Origin: Paenibacillus cymbidii
Lineage (GTDB): Bacteria; Bacillota; Bacilli; Paenibacillales; NBRC-103111
Length of the DNA: 64,000 bases
Assembly: GCF_004764705.1 (NCBI RefSeq)
Contig: NZ_SHLX01000031.1
Coordinates: 45,844-109,843 of the forward strand
Reading direction: 5' to 3'
Position numbers and translations under genes: made by a program. Below are positions 41,734 to 50,392 of this stretch, piece after piece (position 1 is the first letter of the stretch; each line of letters opens with the position of its first letter). A model generated the notes under the pieces. It worked only from the letters and a program-made list of their open reading frames with translations, had not been told where the DNA came from and ran no database searches.

Positions 41734-43824
41734 ATGAAACCGGACTGGTTCGCAGGCTGCTGGTCGCTTCGCTGGTTTGCCGGCAGCGCGTGGCGCGAAT
41801 GCGAGGCGGCGGCGGGCGATGCGCCGGCCGCAATCGCCTCTGCCTCCGCGGCAACTGCGGGGCTGCGTTATGCCCCGGACGGAGGCGCCGAAGTTGCCGC
41901 CGTCTGCGTCAAGCTGCCGCCGGGCGAACACGATTGCGACGGCCTGTACGCCGTCGACGTTTCCGTTGTCTCCGGCGGCGACGGCACGATCGCCGGCGCG
42001 CTGCTGCGCATGCCGCTCGCGCCCGGCCTGCAATGCGTGTGGAAGCCGCATCTGTGCCCGGAGCCGGACATGGCGATCGCCGACCGGGTGTTTCGTTCGC
42101 CGGCCATCGTGCTGGAGGACGAACGGCGGCTGGTGGCGCTGATTCCCGATCTGGACGCGCTGCAGCCTTCCGGTCCGCTCCCGCATGCGATGGACTACGC
42201 GCTGCCCGGGCACGAGCTTGTGTACGGATTGTGCGCCTGCGAGGAGCGCGGGCATGTGTACTACGGGCTGCGCCCCGAACCGGTCGCGGCGGAACGCGCG
42301 TCGTTCCGCTTCTATCTGGCCGAGTGGAACAAGCCGGCCGGCGCGGCCAGGCGCGACTTGCGGCCGGTGGAGCGGTTTCTGTGGCGGCAATTTGCCCGCC
42401 GCGAGATGGCGGAACGGCGCACGCCGCCCGTTCCTGCGGCGCTGGAGCCGTATATGGAGCATACGTACGGCTGGGCGTTCGAGCGCTGGCGCGACGTGGC
42501 CTGGCAATCGTTCCGGCTTGGCGGGGAAGAGGCGGGCGGCGTCGTGTTCATCGTCACGGCGCGGCAGAAACCGGGCGGCGGCGAGGAAGACCGCTGGCGC
42601 GAGCCGCGCAGCCTGTGGAACCAGGCGTGGTTTTCCAGCTTGCGCAGCGCCTACGGCTATCGGCTGTGGGGCGTGGCGAAAGGGCGGGCGGACTGGATCG
42701 CGCGCTCCGAGCTTGCGCTGACGTTTGCGCTCAGCGCGCCGCAGACGAACGGGCTGTTCCCCGGTTATTACGTCGCCGGCCGCGAAGGATGGAGCGACGG
42801 CCGCTGGGTCGAGTCGCCTCCCCGCCGTCCCGCCGGGCACGAAGCGTTTGTGCATTTGCTCGATTCGTCGTGGACGTGTTATTGGCTGCTCAAGTGGTAT
42901 CGCGATCTGAAGCGCGATTCCCGCATTTTGCCCTATGTGCGCCGTTATGTCGATACGCTTCTGACGCTGCAGCGGGACGATGGCGGGTTCCCGGCCTGGG
43001 TGCGCCCCGATTCGCTGGAGGCGTCCCCGGCCTTGCCGGAAAGTCCGGAAACGGCCGCTCACGCGATGCTGCTCTGCCTGCTGCACGAACTGGAGCCGGA
43101 CGACCGCTATTTGCCGGCTTGCACGGCGGCGGGCGCTTTTTTGCAGGAGCGCATCGTCGCGGAGGGACGCTGGGAAGACTTCGAAACGTACTGGTCGTGC
43201 GCCAAAGAGTGGCAGGGTCGGCAGTGCGGCGTACGCGATTCCCGCAGCGGGTTGTACCACCAGAACACGTTCGGCATGTATTGGTGCGCCGAGGCGTTTC
43301 TTGCGCTGTACGGGGCGACCGGCGATCCGGGTTATCTGGATGCGGGGGAGCGGGTGCTGGCGGAGCTTTCGCTGTACCAGCAAATTTGGGAGCCCGACTT
43401 CATGGCGGTGCCGACATTGGGCGGCTTCGGCGTGATGAACGCGGACGACGAATGGAACGACGCGCGGCAAAGCCTGTTCGCGCTGACCTACCGGCGCTAC
43501 CACCTGGCGACCGGCGACGAATCGTACCGGCTGCGCGGCTTATGGGCGATGAAGGCTTCTTTCTACATGATGTACTGTCCGGAAAATCCGGTCGTCCGCG
43601 CGCTGTACGAGCGGGTGCATTCGCATTTTGACGAGCGGGATTACGGGTTTCATATGGAAAATTTCAACCATCACGACGGTACGGCCCGGCTCGGGCTCGG
43701 CGAGTTCACGATCTTCGATTGGGGCAACGGGGCCGCTTGCGCTTCACTTGGCGAATGGCTGCATGGCGGCGATGGGGCACCGCCGGATGGACGGAATCGG
43801 GAGCAAAGGGGCGACGCGAGATGA
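41734..43824 (+). CDS. Unassigned protein with alpha/alpha-toroid-like C-terminal region
   Basis: A 696-aa cytosolic protein with no signal peptide. I do not recognise a named family. Residues about 1-260 look beta-rich, with many Gly/Ala-Pro turns. From about 370 on, alternating helices with aromatic, Gly-containing turns resemble six-hairpin glycosidases or epimerases: LLDSSWTCYWLLKWYRDLKR, LLTLQRDDGGFPAW, ETAAHAMLLCLLHELEPDD, HQNTFGMYWCAEAFLALYGA, FNHHDGTARLGLGEFTIFDW. A sugar hydrolase, lyase or epimerase is plausible. ATG 41734 follows GGGGGG. It overlaps the next SDR gene by ATGA. Confidence 0.7.
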   Translation: MKPDWFAGCWSLRWFAGSAWRECEAAAGDAPAAIASASAATAGLRYAPDGGAEVAAVCVKLPPGEHDCDGLYAVDVSVVSGGDGTIAGALLRMPLAPGLQCVWKPHLCPEPDMAIADRVFRSPAIVLEDERRLVALIPDLDALQPSGPLPHAMDYALPGHELVYGLCACEERGHVYYGLRPEPVAAERASFRFYLAEWNKPAGAARRDLRPVERFLWRQFARREMAERRTPPVPAALEPYMEHTYGWAFERWRDVAWQSFRLGGEEAGGVVFIVTARQKPGGGEEDRWREPRSLWNQAWFSSLRSAYGYRLWGVAKGRADWIARSELALTFALSAPQTNGLFPGYYVAGREGWSDGRWVESPPRRPAGHEAFVHLLDSSWTCYWLLKWYRDLKRDSRILPYVRRYVDTLLTLQRDDGGFPAWVRPDSLEASPALPESPETAAHAMLLCLLHELEPDDRYLPACTAAGAFLQERIVAEGRWEDFETYWSCAKEWQGRQCGVRDSRSGLYHQNTFGMYWCAEAFLALYGATGDPGYLDAGERVLAELSLYQQIWEPDFMAVPTLGGFGVMNADDEWNDARQSLFALTYRRYHLATGDESYRLRGLWAMKASFYMMYCPENPVVRALYERVHSHFDERDYGFHMENFNHHDGTARLGLGEFTIFDWGNGAACASLGEWLHGGDGAPPDGRNREQRGDAR

Positions 43825-44594
43825 GGCTCGACAACAAGGTGGCGGTCATTACCGGCGCCGGTTCGGGAATCGGGCGCAGCAGCGCGCTGCTGTTCGCCCG
43901 CGAAGGCGCGCGTGTGGTCGTGGCCGACCGGCAGGCGGACAGCGGCATGGAAACGGTGGCGGCGATCCATGGCGAGGGGCGGGAAGCGCTGTTCGTGCAG
44001 ACGGACGTTACGCGGGAAGCGGAAACGGAGCGTCTGGCGGCGGAGGCGATTGCGGCCTTCGGGCGCGTCGACGTGCTGTTCAACAACGCCGGCATCGCCG
44101 GCGTCGGCGCTATGCACGAAATCGACGAATCGTTGTGGGATCGGGTGACCGACGTCAATATCAAGGGCGTGTTCCTGCCTTGCAAGGCGTTCCTGCCGCA
44201 TATGATGGAGCGGCGGGCGGGTTGCATCGTCAACATGTCGTCGGCTGCTGCCGAAATCGGCATTGCCAAGCGCGCTCTCTATGCCGCAACGAAAGGCGCG
44301 GTGCTGGCGCTGACCAAGTCGATGCAGGTCGACTACGCGCCGTACGGCATTCGGGTCAACGCGCTGCTGCCGGGCACGATCATGACGCCGTTCGTCGAAG
44401 GTTACCTGCGGACGTCGTACGCCGACCCGGAGGCGGCGCTGCAGGCGATTCGCCGTCGGCAGCTGAGCGGCGAGCTGGGCCGCCCGGAGGATGTGGCGCT
44501 GGCGGCGTTGTATTTGGCCTCCGACGAGTCGGCGTTCATGATGGGGTCGCCGCTTTATATCGACGGCGGCGTCACGTTTGGCAAAAACGCGTGA
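43821..44594 (+). CDS. Short-chain dehydrogenase/reductase (second copy)
   Basis: A 257-aa classical SDR with TGAGSGIGRSS, VVADRQADSG, FNNAGIAG, the catalytic Ser in VNMSSAAAE and YAATKGA with Tyr and Lys, then RVNALLPGTIMTPF. It is closely related to the SDR at 30095-30841 and probably acts on a related hydroxyl. It is translationally coupled (ATGA) to the unassigned toroid-like protein, so that protein and this dehydrogenase probably share a pathway. Confidence 0.88.
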   Translation: MRLDNKVAVITGAGSGIGRSSALLFAREGARVVVADRQADSGMETVAAIHGEGREALFVQTDVTREAETERLAAEAIAAFGRVDVLFNNAGIAGVGAMHEIDESLWDRVTDVNIKGVFLPCKAFLPHMMERRAGCIVNMSSAAAEIGIAKRALYAATKGAVLALTKSMQVDYAPYGIRVNALLPGTIMTPFVEGYLRTSYADPEAALQAIRRRQLSGELGRPEDVALAALYLASDESAFMMGSPLYIDGGVTFGKNA

Positions 44595-44718
44595 AGGTGA
44601 GCTTGAGGCGATATGTTGAAAGATAAGCCATCAAAAAAGAGGCAGTCGATTTCTTGTGAGCAACGTCAGTCCGCCCAAAATGAAGCTGCAATGGCCCTTG
44701 GACGAATGGCTTCGGCGC

Positions 44719-44903
44719 CAAACGGTTCGTACAGGACTTATTCGGTCGAAATCGGCCCGTTTGTAAATCTAACGGTTTTCACAGTCGCTATTTGACGGAA
44801 AACCGGCCAAATCCGGAGAAAAATCAGCTAATAAGCTCACCACGATCCGTTAGCGCCAAAAAATCGTCCGAAATGACCGAATAAGCTCACTATAAACCGT
44901 TAG
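44719..44903. repeat. Four-unit intergenic module I (CTAACGG class)
   Basis: Units of 24 bp start at 44719, 44769, 44830 and 44880 (spacings 50, 61, 50). Units 1 and 2 read C(A/T)AACGGTT...TATT; units 3 and 4 are AATAAGCTCAC...CCGTTAG, the reverse complement of the same sequence. The units are not palindromes themselves, but the module is a dyad. The central spacer has CCGGCCAAATCCGG. A leader TTCTTGTGAGCAACGTCAG (44652) matches the text ahead of module A. Bases 44904-45170 between this and module D show nothing recognisable. Confidence 0.75.
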
Positions 44904-45174
44904 AACGTCGAATCAGGAAGGAAGAAGCTTCTTGCTGCCTCCCGATGGCGAACGGGCGCCATGCAGGAAAATCATCGCAGCGGACTCGCAGCAAGCCGGC
45001 TCCTTGGGACAACAACTGTCCACCGTTAATCGAAAACAAAGGCGAACGCCGGCGTTTCTCCAGAGCAGCCCTTCCGCTGCGCTGCTTCGTGAACGAGCGT
45101 ACTCGCGCGCTGCTGCAGGAAGCAAATCCTGGCGATCCGCCCTTGAGTGGCCGGATTTCTTGCTCGGCAAGCCA

Positions 45175-45363
45175 AATAGCCCATGAAAAATGACCTATTT
45201 GACCCAAATCGTCCGGTTCGTCGAAAATAGCCCTTGAAAACACTGGTTATTTGCCCTGGATCGCCTTCAAATAGGCGCTTCAAGCGAAATAGCCAGTGAT
45301 TTCGCTGGTTATTTTGAAGCGACGGCCCGTTTTTGGCGAAATAGGCAAGAAAACATGCCTATT
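45175..45363. repeat. Four-unit intergenic module D (AATAGCC class)
   Basis: Units start at 45175, 45226, 45288 and 45340 (spacings 51, 62, 52). Inner units: AATAGCCCTTG...CACTGGTTATTT and AATAGCCAGTG...CGCTGGTTATTT; outer units AATAGCCCATG...GACCTATTT and AATAGGCAAG...ATGCCTATT. The central spacer forms CGCCT TCAAAT AGGCG. A shortened leader, TTTCTTGCTCGGCAAGCC, precedes it. It ends 12 bp before the tRNA terminator. Confidence 0.85.
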
Positions 45364-45370
45364 CGCGCAC

Positions 45371-45403
45371 AAAAAAGAGGAATGCGAGAGTCGCATTCCT
45401 CTT
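45371..45403 (-). terminator. Terminator of tRNA-Arg
   Basis: A perfect 13-bp stem, AAGAGGAATGCGA and its complement around GAG, is followed on the minus strand by six T residues. It lies 34 bp past the tRNA 3' end. Confidence 0.9.
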
Positions 45404-45436
45404 GTCATTGGCTATCGACAAGTTCGAGAGAAAGTA

Positions 45437-45511
45437 TGGCGCGCCCGCGAGGAATCGAACCTCGATCTCAGGCTCCGGAGGCCTACGTCATATCCGTTGG
45501 ACCACGGGCGC
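45437..45511 (-). tRNA. tRNA-Arg (anticodon CCG)
   Basis: The minus strand folds as a tRNA: acceptor GCGCCCG/CGGGCGC, anticodon stem AGGC/GCCT with loop CTCCGGA (anticodon CCG, reading CGG), T-arm CGAGGTTCGAATCCTCG, discriminator G, and an encoded CCA at 45437-45439. CGG is frequent in this GC-rich genome. It stands alone with its own promoter and terminator. Confidence 0.95.
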
Positions 45512-45529
45512 AAAAAGCAAGCAAAAGTT

Positions 45530-45558
45530 ATTATAGGCCATGTAGCGGCAAAAAGCAA
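45530..45558 (-). promoter_or_regulatory. sigma-A promoter of tRNA-Arg
   Basis: On the minus strand TTGCTT (45558-45553) and TATAAT (45535-45530) are separated by 17 bp, 18 bp ahead of the mature tRNA 5' end. Confidence 0.75.
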
Positions 45559-45662
45559 GCATTTCCTGCGCCGAATGTTGCGCCGATCTTGGCGCTGAAC
45601 CGGGACCGGATATTGCCGCCAAAACCAGCCGAAAAACCTGTGTACAAAATGTGGCGGAACGG

Positions 45663-45692
45663 TTGCATTTTGAAGGAGGATTGGGGTAAAAT
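45663..45692 (+). promoter_or_regulatory. Promoter of the cggR-glycolytic operon
   Basis: TTGCAT (45663-45668), an 18-bp spacer and TAAAAT (45687-45692). The start of transcription would be near 45699, right before the CggR operator. Confidence 0.6.
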
Positions 45693-45702
45693 AATGGTGT
45701 AG

Positions 45703-45740
45703 TGGGACTTAAAATGTTTGACCGGGACATAATACGTCCC
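45703..45740 (+). promoter_or_regulatory. CggR operator
   Basis: TGGGAC, 6 nt, TGTT, TGAC, then CGGGAC, 6 nt, CGTCCC. This matches the B. subtilis direct-repeat operator CGGGAC-N6-TGTC-N4-CGGGAC-N6-TGTC, with its position just after the start of transcription also the same. CggR tetramers bound here would block elongation until fructose 1,6-bisphosphate is present. Confidence 0.85.
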
Positions 45741-45770
45741 GATGCTGTGATAAGAAGCGGGTGGTACGGC

Positions 45771-46802
45771 ATGAGATCGATCCTCGACATTCAGAAGAAG
45801 CTCTTGCCGGATTTGACGGAGACGCTCAAGACGAGATACACCATTCTGCACCATGTGCTGGTGTCGCGCGTCGTCGGCAGAAGAACGCTTGCTTCCTCGC
45901 TCGATATGACCGAACGCGTGCTGCGCGGCGAGGTCGAGTTTCTGAAGGAGCAGGGCTTGCTGGAGAGCGACAGCGCCGGGATGCGCATCACGGACGCCGG
46001 CAGCGAGCTGATCGAGCGCATGGCGCCGATCGTGCACGAGCTGTTCGGGTTATCCGAGCTGGAGGCGCGCATTCGCGAGCGATTCGGCGTTCCGCAGGTC
46101 ATCGTCGTGCCCGGCGATTCCGACAGCTCCCCGTATACGAAGCGCGAGCTCGGACGGGCGGCGGCGGGCGTGCTGCGCGGCGTAGCGTCCAAGGACGACG
46201 TCATCGCCGTCACCGGCGGGTCGACGCTGGCGGCGGTAGCCGATCATTTGACGCCTTCGGCGCAGCTGAAGGGCAATTGGTTCGTGCCGGCGCGAGGCGG
46301 GCTCGGCGAGAGCGTCGAACTGCAGGCGAATACGATCGCTTCGACGATGGCGAAGAAGACCGGCGGTCATTATCGGCTGCTGCACGTGCCGGACCATCTT
46401 GGCGAAGAGGCGTTCCAGTCGCTGATTCAGGATCCGAACATCCGCGAGATCGTCGACGTCATCCGCAGCGCCAGAATCGTCCTTCATGGAATCGGAGAGG
46501 CTATGGTGATGGCTCGAAGGCGCAAATCCGATCCGGCGATGCTAGATAGCTTGCGCAAGGATGGTGCGCTGGCGGAAGCATTCGGGTATTACTTTGATAA
46601 GACCGGCGTAGTCGTGCACAAGATGTCGACGCTTGGGCTGCGGCTTGAGGACATCCAGCGCATCGAGACGGTGATCGCCGTAGCCGGCGGGCGCAGCAAA
46701 GGCGAAAGCATCGGCGCGGTGCTGCGGTTCGGCGAAGAAGACGTGCTTGTCACCGACGAGGCGGCAGCGGGCGAAATGCTGCGACAACACGAGTCGCCCT
46801 GA
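45771..46802 (+). CDS. cggR: Central glycolytic genes regulator CggR
   Basis: A 343-aa SorC/DeoR-family repressor of the glycolytic operon, which it heads. The N-terminal winged helix has IGRRTLAS-like text (VVGRRTLASSLDMTERVLRG) and EVEFLKEQGLLE. The effector domain (about 90-340) has the SorC-type VIAVTGGSTLAAVAD and FVPARGGLGESVELQAN, which bind fructose 1,6-bisphosphate. Start ATG 45771 follows AGCGGGTGG; upstream in-frame codons would run through the operator. Confidence 0.93.
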   Translation: MRSILDIQKKLLPDLTETLKTRYTILHHVLVSRVVGRRTLASSLDMTERVLRGEVEFLKEQGLLESDSAGMRITDAGSELIERMAPIVHELFGLSELEARIRERFGVPQVIVVPGDSDSSPYTKRELGRAAAGVLRGVASKDDVIAVTGGSTLAAVADHLTPSAQLKGNWFVPARGGLGESVELQANTIASTMAKKTGGHYRLLHVPDHLGEEAFQSLIQDPNIREIVDVIRSARIVLHGIGEAMVMARRRKSDPAMLDSLRKDGALAEAFGYYFDKTGVVVHKMSTLGLRLEDIQRIETVIAVAGGRSKGESIGAVLRFGEEDVLVTDEAAAGEMLRQHESP

Positions 46803-46841
46803 CATTCGCACAGTCGCTCGGCAACCTTTTCACGGGATCCG

Positions 46842-46863
46842 GACAGCCCTACCCGGGCTTGTC
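46842..46863 (+). other. Hairpin in the cggR-gapA intercistronic region
   Basis: GACAGCCC and GGGCTTGTC form a stem with one bulged base, 47 bp before gapA. In B. subtilis the cggR-gapA transcript is cleaved near such a hairpin, leaving stable gapA mRNA; the same role is plausible here. Confidence 0.4.
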
Positions 46864-46909
46864 TTGAACATATTAAGCTTTGACCAATTCGTTTAGGAGG
46901 AATTCAATC

Positions 46910-47914
46910 ATGGTAAAAGTAGGGATCAACGGTTTTGGACGCATCGGCCGCAACGTATTTCGCGCAGCGCTGAACAATCCGGACGTGCAGATCGTCGCAA
47001 TCAACGATTTGACGGACGTAGGCACGCTGGCGCATTTGCTCAAGTATGACACGACGCACGGCCGTCTGAACGCGAAAGTGGAAGTAGGCGAAGGCGCGCT
47101 GATCGTCAACGGCCGCAGCATCAAAGTGTTCGCGGAGCGCGACCCCGGCAACCTGCCTTGGGCATCCGTAGGCGCGGAAATCGTCGTCGAATCGACAGGC
47201 ATTTTCACCGCAAAAGAGAAAGCCGAGCTGCACCTGAAAGGCGGCGCGAAGAAAGTTATCATTTCCGCACCGGCTACCAACGAAGATATCACGATCGTTA
47301 TGGGCGTTAACGAAGACAAGTACGATCCGAAGGCGCACACGATCCTCTCCAACGCGTCGTGTACGACGAACTGCCTGGCTCCTTTCGCCAAAGTATTGAA
47401 CGACCAGTTCGGCATCGTCAAAGGCATGATGACGACCGTTCACTCCTACACGAACGACCAGCAAGTGCTCGACCTGCCGCACAAAGACCTGCGCCGCGCG
47501 CGCGCAGCCGCGGAGAACATCATTCCTTCGACGACCGGCGCGGCCAAAGCGGTTTCGCTCGTGCTGCCTGAGCTGAAAGGCAAGCTGAACGGCAATTCGA
47601 TGCGCGTGCCGACGAAGAACGTTTCCGTTGTCGATCTCGTTGTCGAACTGAAAACAAACGTGACCGTAGACGACATCAACAACTCGCTGAAAGCGGCAGC
47701 CGACGGCCCGCTGAAAGGCATCCTCAACTACTCCGACGAGCCGCTCGTTTCGAGCGACTACAACGGCGACCCGGCTTCCTCGACGATCGACGCGCTGTCG
47801 ACGATGGTCGTGGGCGACAACATGGTGAAAGTCGTTTCCTGGTACGACAACGAGTGGGGTTATTCGAACCGCGTCGTCGACCTGGCGGCATTCGTCGCAA
47901 GCAAAGGCCTGTAA
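46910..47914 (+). CDS. gapA: Glyceraldehyde-3-phosphate dehydrogenase, glycolytic type
   Basis: Converts glyceraldehyde 3-phosphate, NAD and phosphate to 1,3-bisphosphoglycerate. The 334-aa enzyme has KVGINGFGRIGRNVFRAAL for NAD binding, the catalytic Cys in SNASCTTNCLAPF, the His in TVHSYTNDQQ, and WYDNEWGYSNRVVDL near the C-terminus. ATG 46910 follows TTAGGAGG. Its position behind CggR and its operator marks it as the glycolytic (GapA) rather than gluconeogenic enzyme. Confidence 0.97.
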   Translation: MVKVGINGFGRIGRNVFRAALNNPDVQIVAINDLTDVGTLAHLLKYDTTHGRLNAKVEVGEGALIVNGRSIKVFAERDPGNLPWASVGAEIVVESTGIFTAKEKAELHLKGGAKKVIISAPATNEDITIVMGVNEDKYDPKAHTILSNASCTTNCLAPFAKVLNDQFGIVKGMMTTVHSYTNDQQVLDLPHKDLRRARAAAENIIPSTTGAAKAVSLVLPELKGKLNGNSMRVPTKNVSVVDLVVELKTNVTVDDINNSLKAAADGPLKGILNYSDEPLVSSDYNGDPASSTIDALSTMVVGDNMVKVVSWYDNEWGYSNRVVDLAAFVASKGL

Positions 47915-47936
47915 TACCAAGCGAACAACGTCCTGC

Positions 47937-47967
47937 GGGAAGAGGAGAAGCAATTCTCCTCTTTCCC
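47937..47967 (+). other. Intercistronic hairpin between gapA and pgk
   Basis: GGGAAGAGGAGAA and TTCTCCTCTTTCCC pair over 13 bp with one bulge and a GCAA loop. No T run follows, so it is more likely a 3' protector of gapA mRNA than a terminator. Confidence 0.5.
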
Positions 47968-48020
47968 TGTGACTTGGCAAGGAATGCCGCAGGCGATAAT
48001 CTTATGAGGGGGACCATCCG

Positions 48021-49205
48021 ATGAACAAAAAAAGCATCCGCGACGTAGCCGACCTCGCCGGCAAACGCGTATTCGTCCGCGTTGATTTCAACGTGCCGCT
48101 GGAGAACGGCGCGATCACCGACGACACGCGCATCCGCGAAACCGTGCCGACGATTCAATACTTGATCGAGCGCGGCGCCCGCATCATTCTGGCTTCCCAT
48201 CTCGGCCGTCCGAAGGGGACCGTTGTCGAAGACATGCGGCTGACGCCGGCTGCGGTACGGTTGTCCGAGCTGCTCGGCAAGCCGGTGGCCAAAGCCGACG
48301 AAGCCGTAGGCGAAGCGGTGCAGGCGCAAGTGGCGAAGCTGCAAAATGGCGACGTCCTGCTGCTCGAAAACGTGCGCTTCTACCCGGGCGAAGAGAAAAA
48401 CGATCCCGAGTTGGCGCAACAGTTCGCCGCGCTGGCCGATCTGTTCGTCAATGACGCGTTTGGCGCGGCGCATCGCGCCCATGCTTCCACGGAAGGCATC
48501 GCCCACTACTTGCCGGCCGTGTCCGGCTTGCTGATGGAGAAGGAGCTGGACGTACTCGGCAAGGCGCTGAACAACCCGGAGCGTCCGTTTACGGCGATCG
48601 TCGGCGGCGCGAAAGTGAAGGACAAGATCGACGTCATCAACAACCTGCTGAACCTGGCCGACAACATCATCATCGGCGGCGGGCTGTCGTATACGTTCCT
48701 GAAGGCGCAAGGCTACCAAATCGGCAAATCGCTGGTCGACAACGAAAAGCTCGATCTTGCGCTTAGCTTCCTGGCGAAGGCCAAAGAGAAAGGCGTCAAC
48801 TTCCTGCTTCCGGTCGATATCGTCGTCACCGACGAGTTCAGTCCGAAAGCGAATACGCAAGTTGTCGGCATCGACGGCATTCCGGCCGATTGGGAAGGCA
48901 TCGACATCGGACCGAAGACGCGCGAGCTGTATGCGGAGACGATCAAGAACTCCAAGCTGGTCGTCTGGAACGGACCGATGGGCGTGTTCGAAATCGAGCC
49001 GTTCTCGCACGGCACCCGCGCTGTTGGCGAAGCTTGCGCGGCTACTGCCGCGTACACCGTTATCGGCGGCGGCGATTCCGCGGCGGCGGTCGAGAAATTC
49101 CATCTTGCCGACAAGATGGACCATATCTCGACTGGCGGAGGGGCGTCGCTCGAGTTCATGGAGGGCAAAGCGCTGCCGGGCGTTGTGGCTTTGAACGACA
49201 AATGA
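48021..49205 (+). CDS. pgk: Phosphoglycerate kinase
   Basis: Transfers the acyl phosphate of 1,3-bisphosphoglycerate to ADP. The 394-aa two-lobed enzyme has RVDFNVPLENG, SHLGRPKG, ENVRFYPGEEKNDPE, VNDAFGAAHRAHAS and GGGDSAAAVEKF. It lies 106 bp after gapA with GAGGGGG upstream of the ATG. Confidence 0.97.
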   Translation: MNKKSIRDVADLAGKRVFVRVDFNVPLENGAITDDTRIRETVPTIQYLIERGARIILASHLGRPKGTVVEDMRLTPAAVRLSELLGKPVAKADEAVGEAVQAQVAKLQNGDVLLLENVRFYPGEEKNDPELAQQFAALADLFVNDAFGAAHRAHASTEGIAHYLPAVSGLLMEKELDVLGKALNNPERPFTAIVGGAKVKDKIDVINNLLNLADNIIIGGGLSYTFLKAQGYQIGKSLVDNEKLDLALSFLAKAKEKGVNFLLPVDIVVTDEFSPKANTQVVGIDGIPADWEGIDIGPKTRELYAETIKNSKLVVWNGPMGVFEIEPFSHGTRAVGEACAATAAYTVIGGGDSAAAVEKFHLADKMDHISTGGGASLEFMEGKALPGVVALNDK

Positions 49206-49469
49206 GTAAGTGGTGAGACAGGGCCGCTGCGCGGGAGTATTGTTCCTCCGATCACTCTTGTTGCCGGATTGCTCCGATTAGAATGGGGTTTGATGTAGCA
49301 ATCCGTCAACAAAGGCGACCGCAAGCTTATGCTTCCGAAGTCGCTTCCTTGCAGGAAGCGTTCAGCTTCTCCGGAACAATACTCCCGCTCCGCTTTTTAT
49401 AGCCGCATGCATTTGTTCGCACGGCCCGGGGCTGCTGCCGATATGTATTTTGCCGAAGGCGATGGAGGA

Positions 49470-49594
49470 GGGAGGGGCAGGGGTGTGCCGAAGAGTTTAC
49501 GTGCCGCCTTTAAAATCGTGAATGAACCATGGGGTAATTCCAATTGAACATTCACGATTTTAAGAGCGGCCGCAGGCATACCCCTGCCCCTCCC
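49470..49594. repeat. Long imperfect inverted repeat between pgk and tpiA
   Basis: Left arm 49470-49524 and right arm 49549-49594 pair over two long blocks: GGGAGGGGCAGGGGTGTGCC with its complement (one mismatch), and TTAAAATCGTGAATG, split by a small asymmetric part that includes GCCGC. The loop is 24 nt. It fills part of a 442-bp gap that interrupts the glycolytic operon. The outer gap (49206-49469) shows no gene; nothing else recognisable is seen there. Confidence 0.75.
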
Positions 49595-49647
49595 GACGAC
49601 CTGCCCTTCGAGTTGTATGAAACGCCATAGCAAAGGAGCTACCGCCC

Positions 49648-50391
<744 letters not shown>

Positions 50392-50392
50392 C

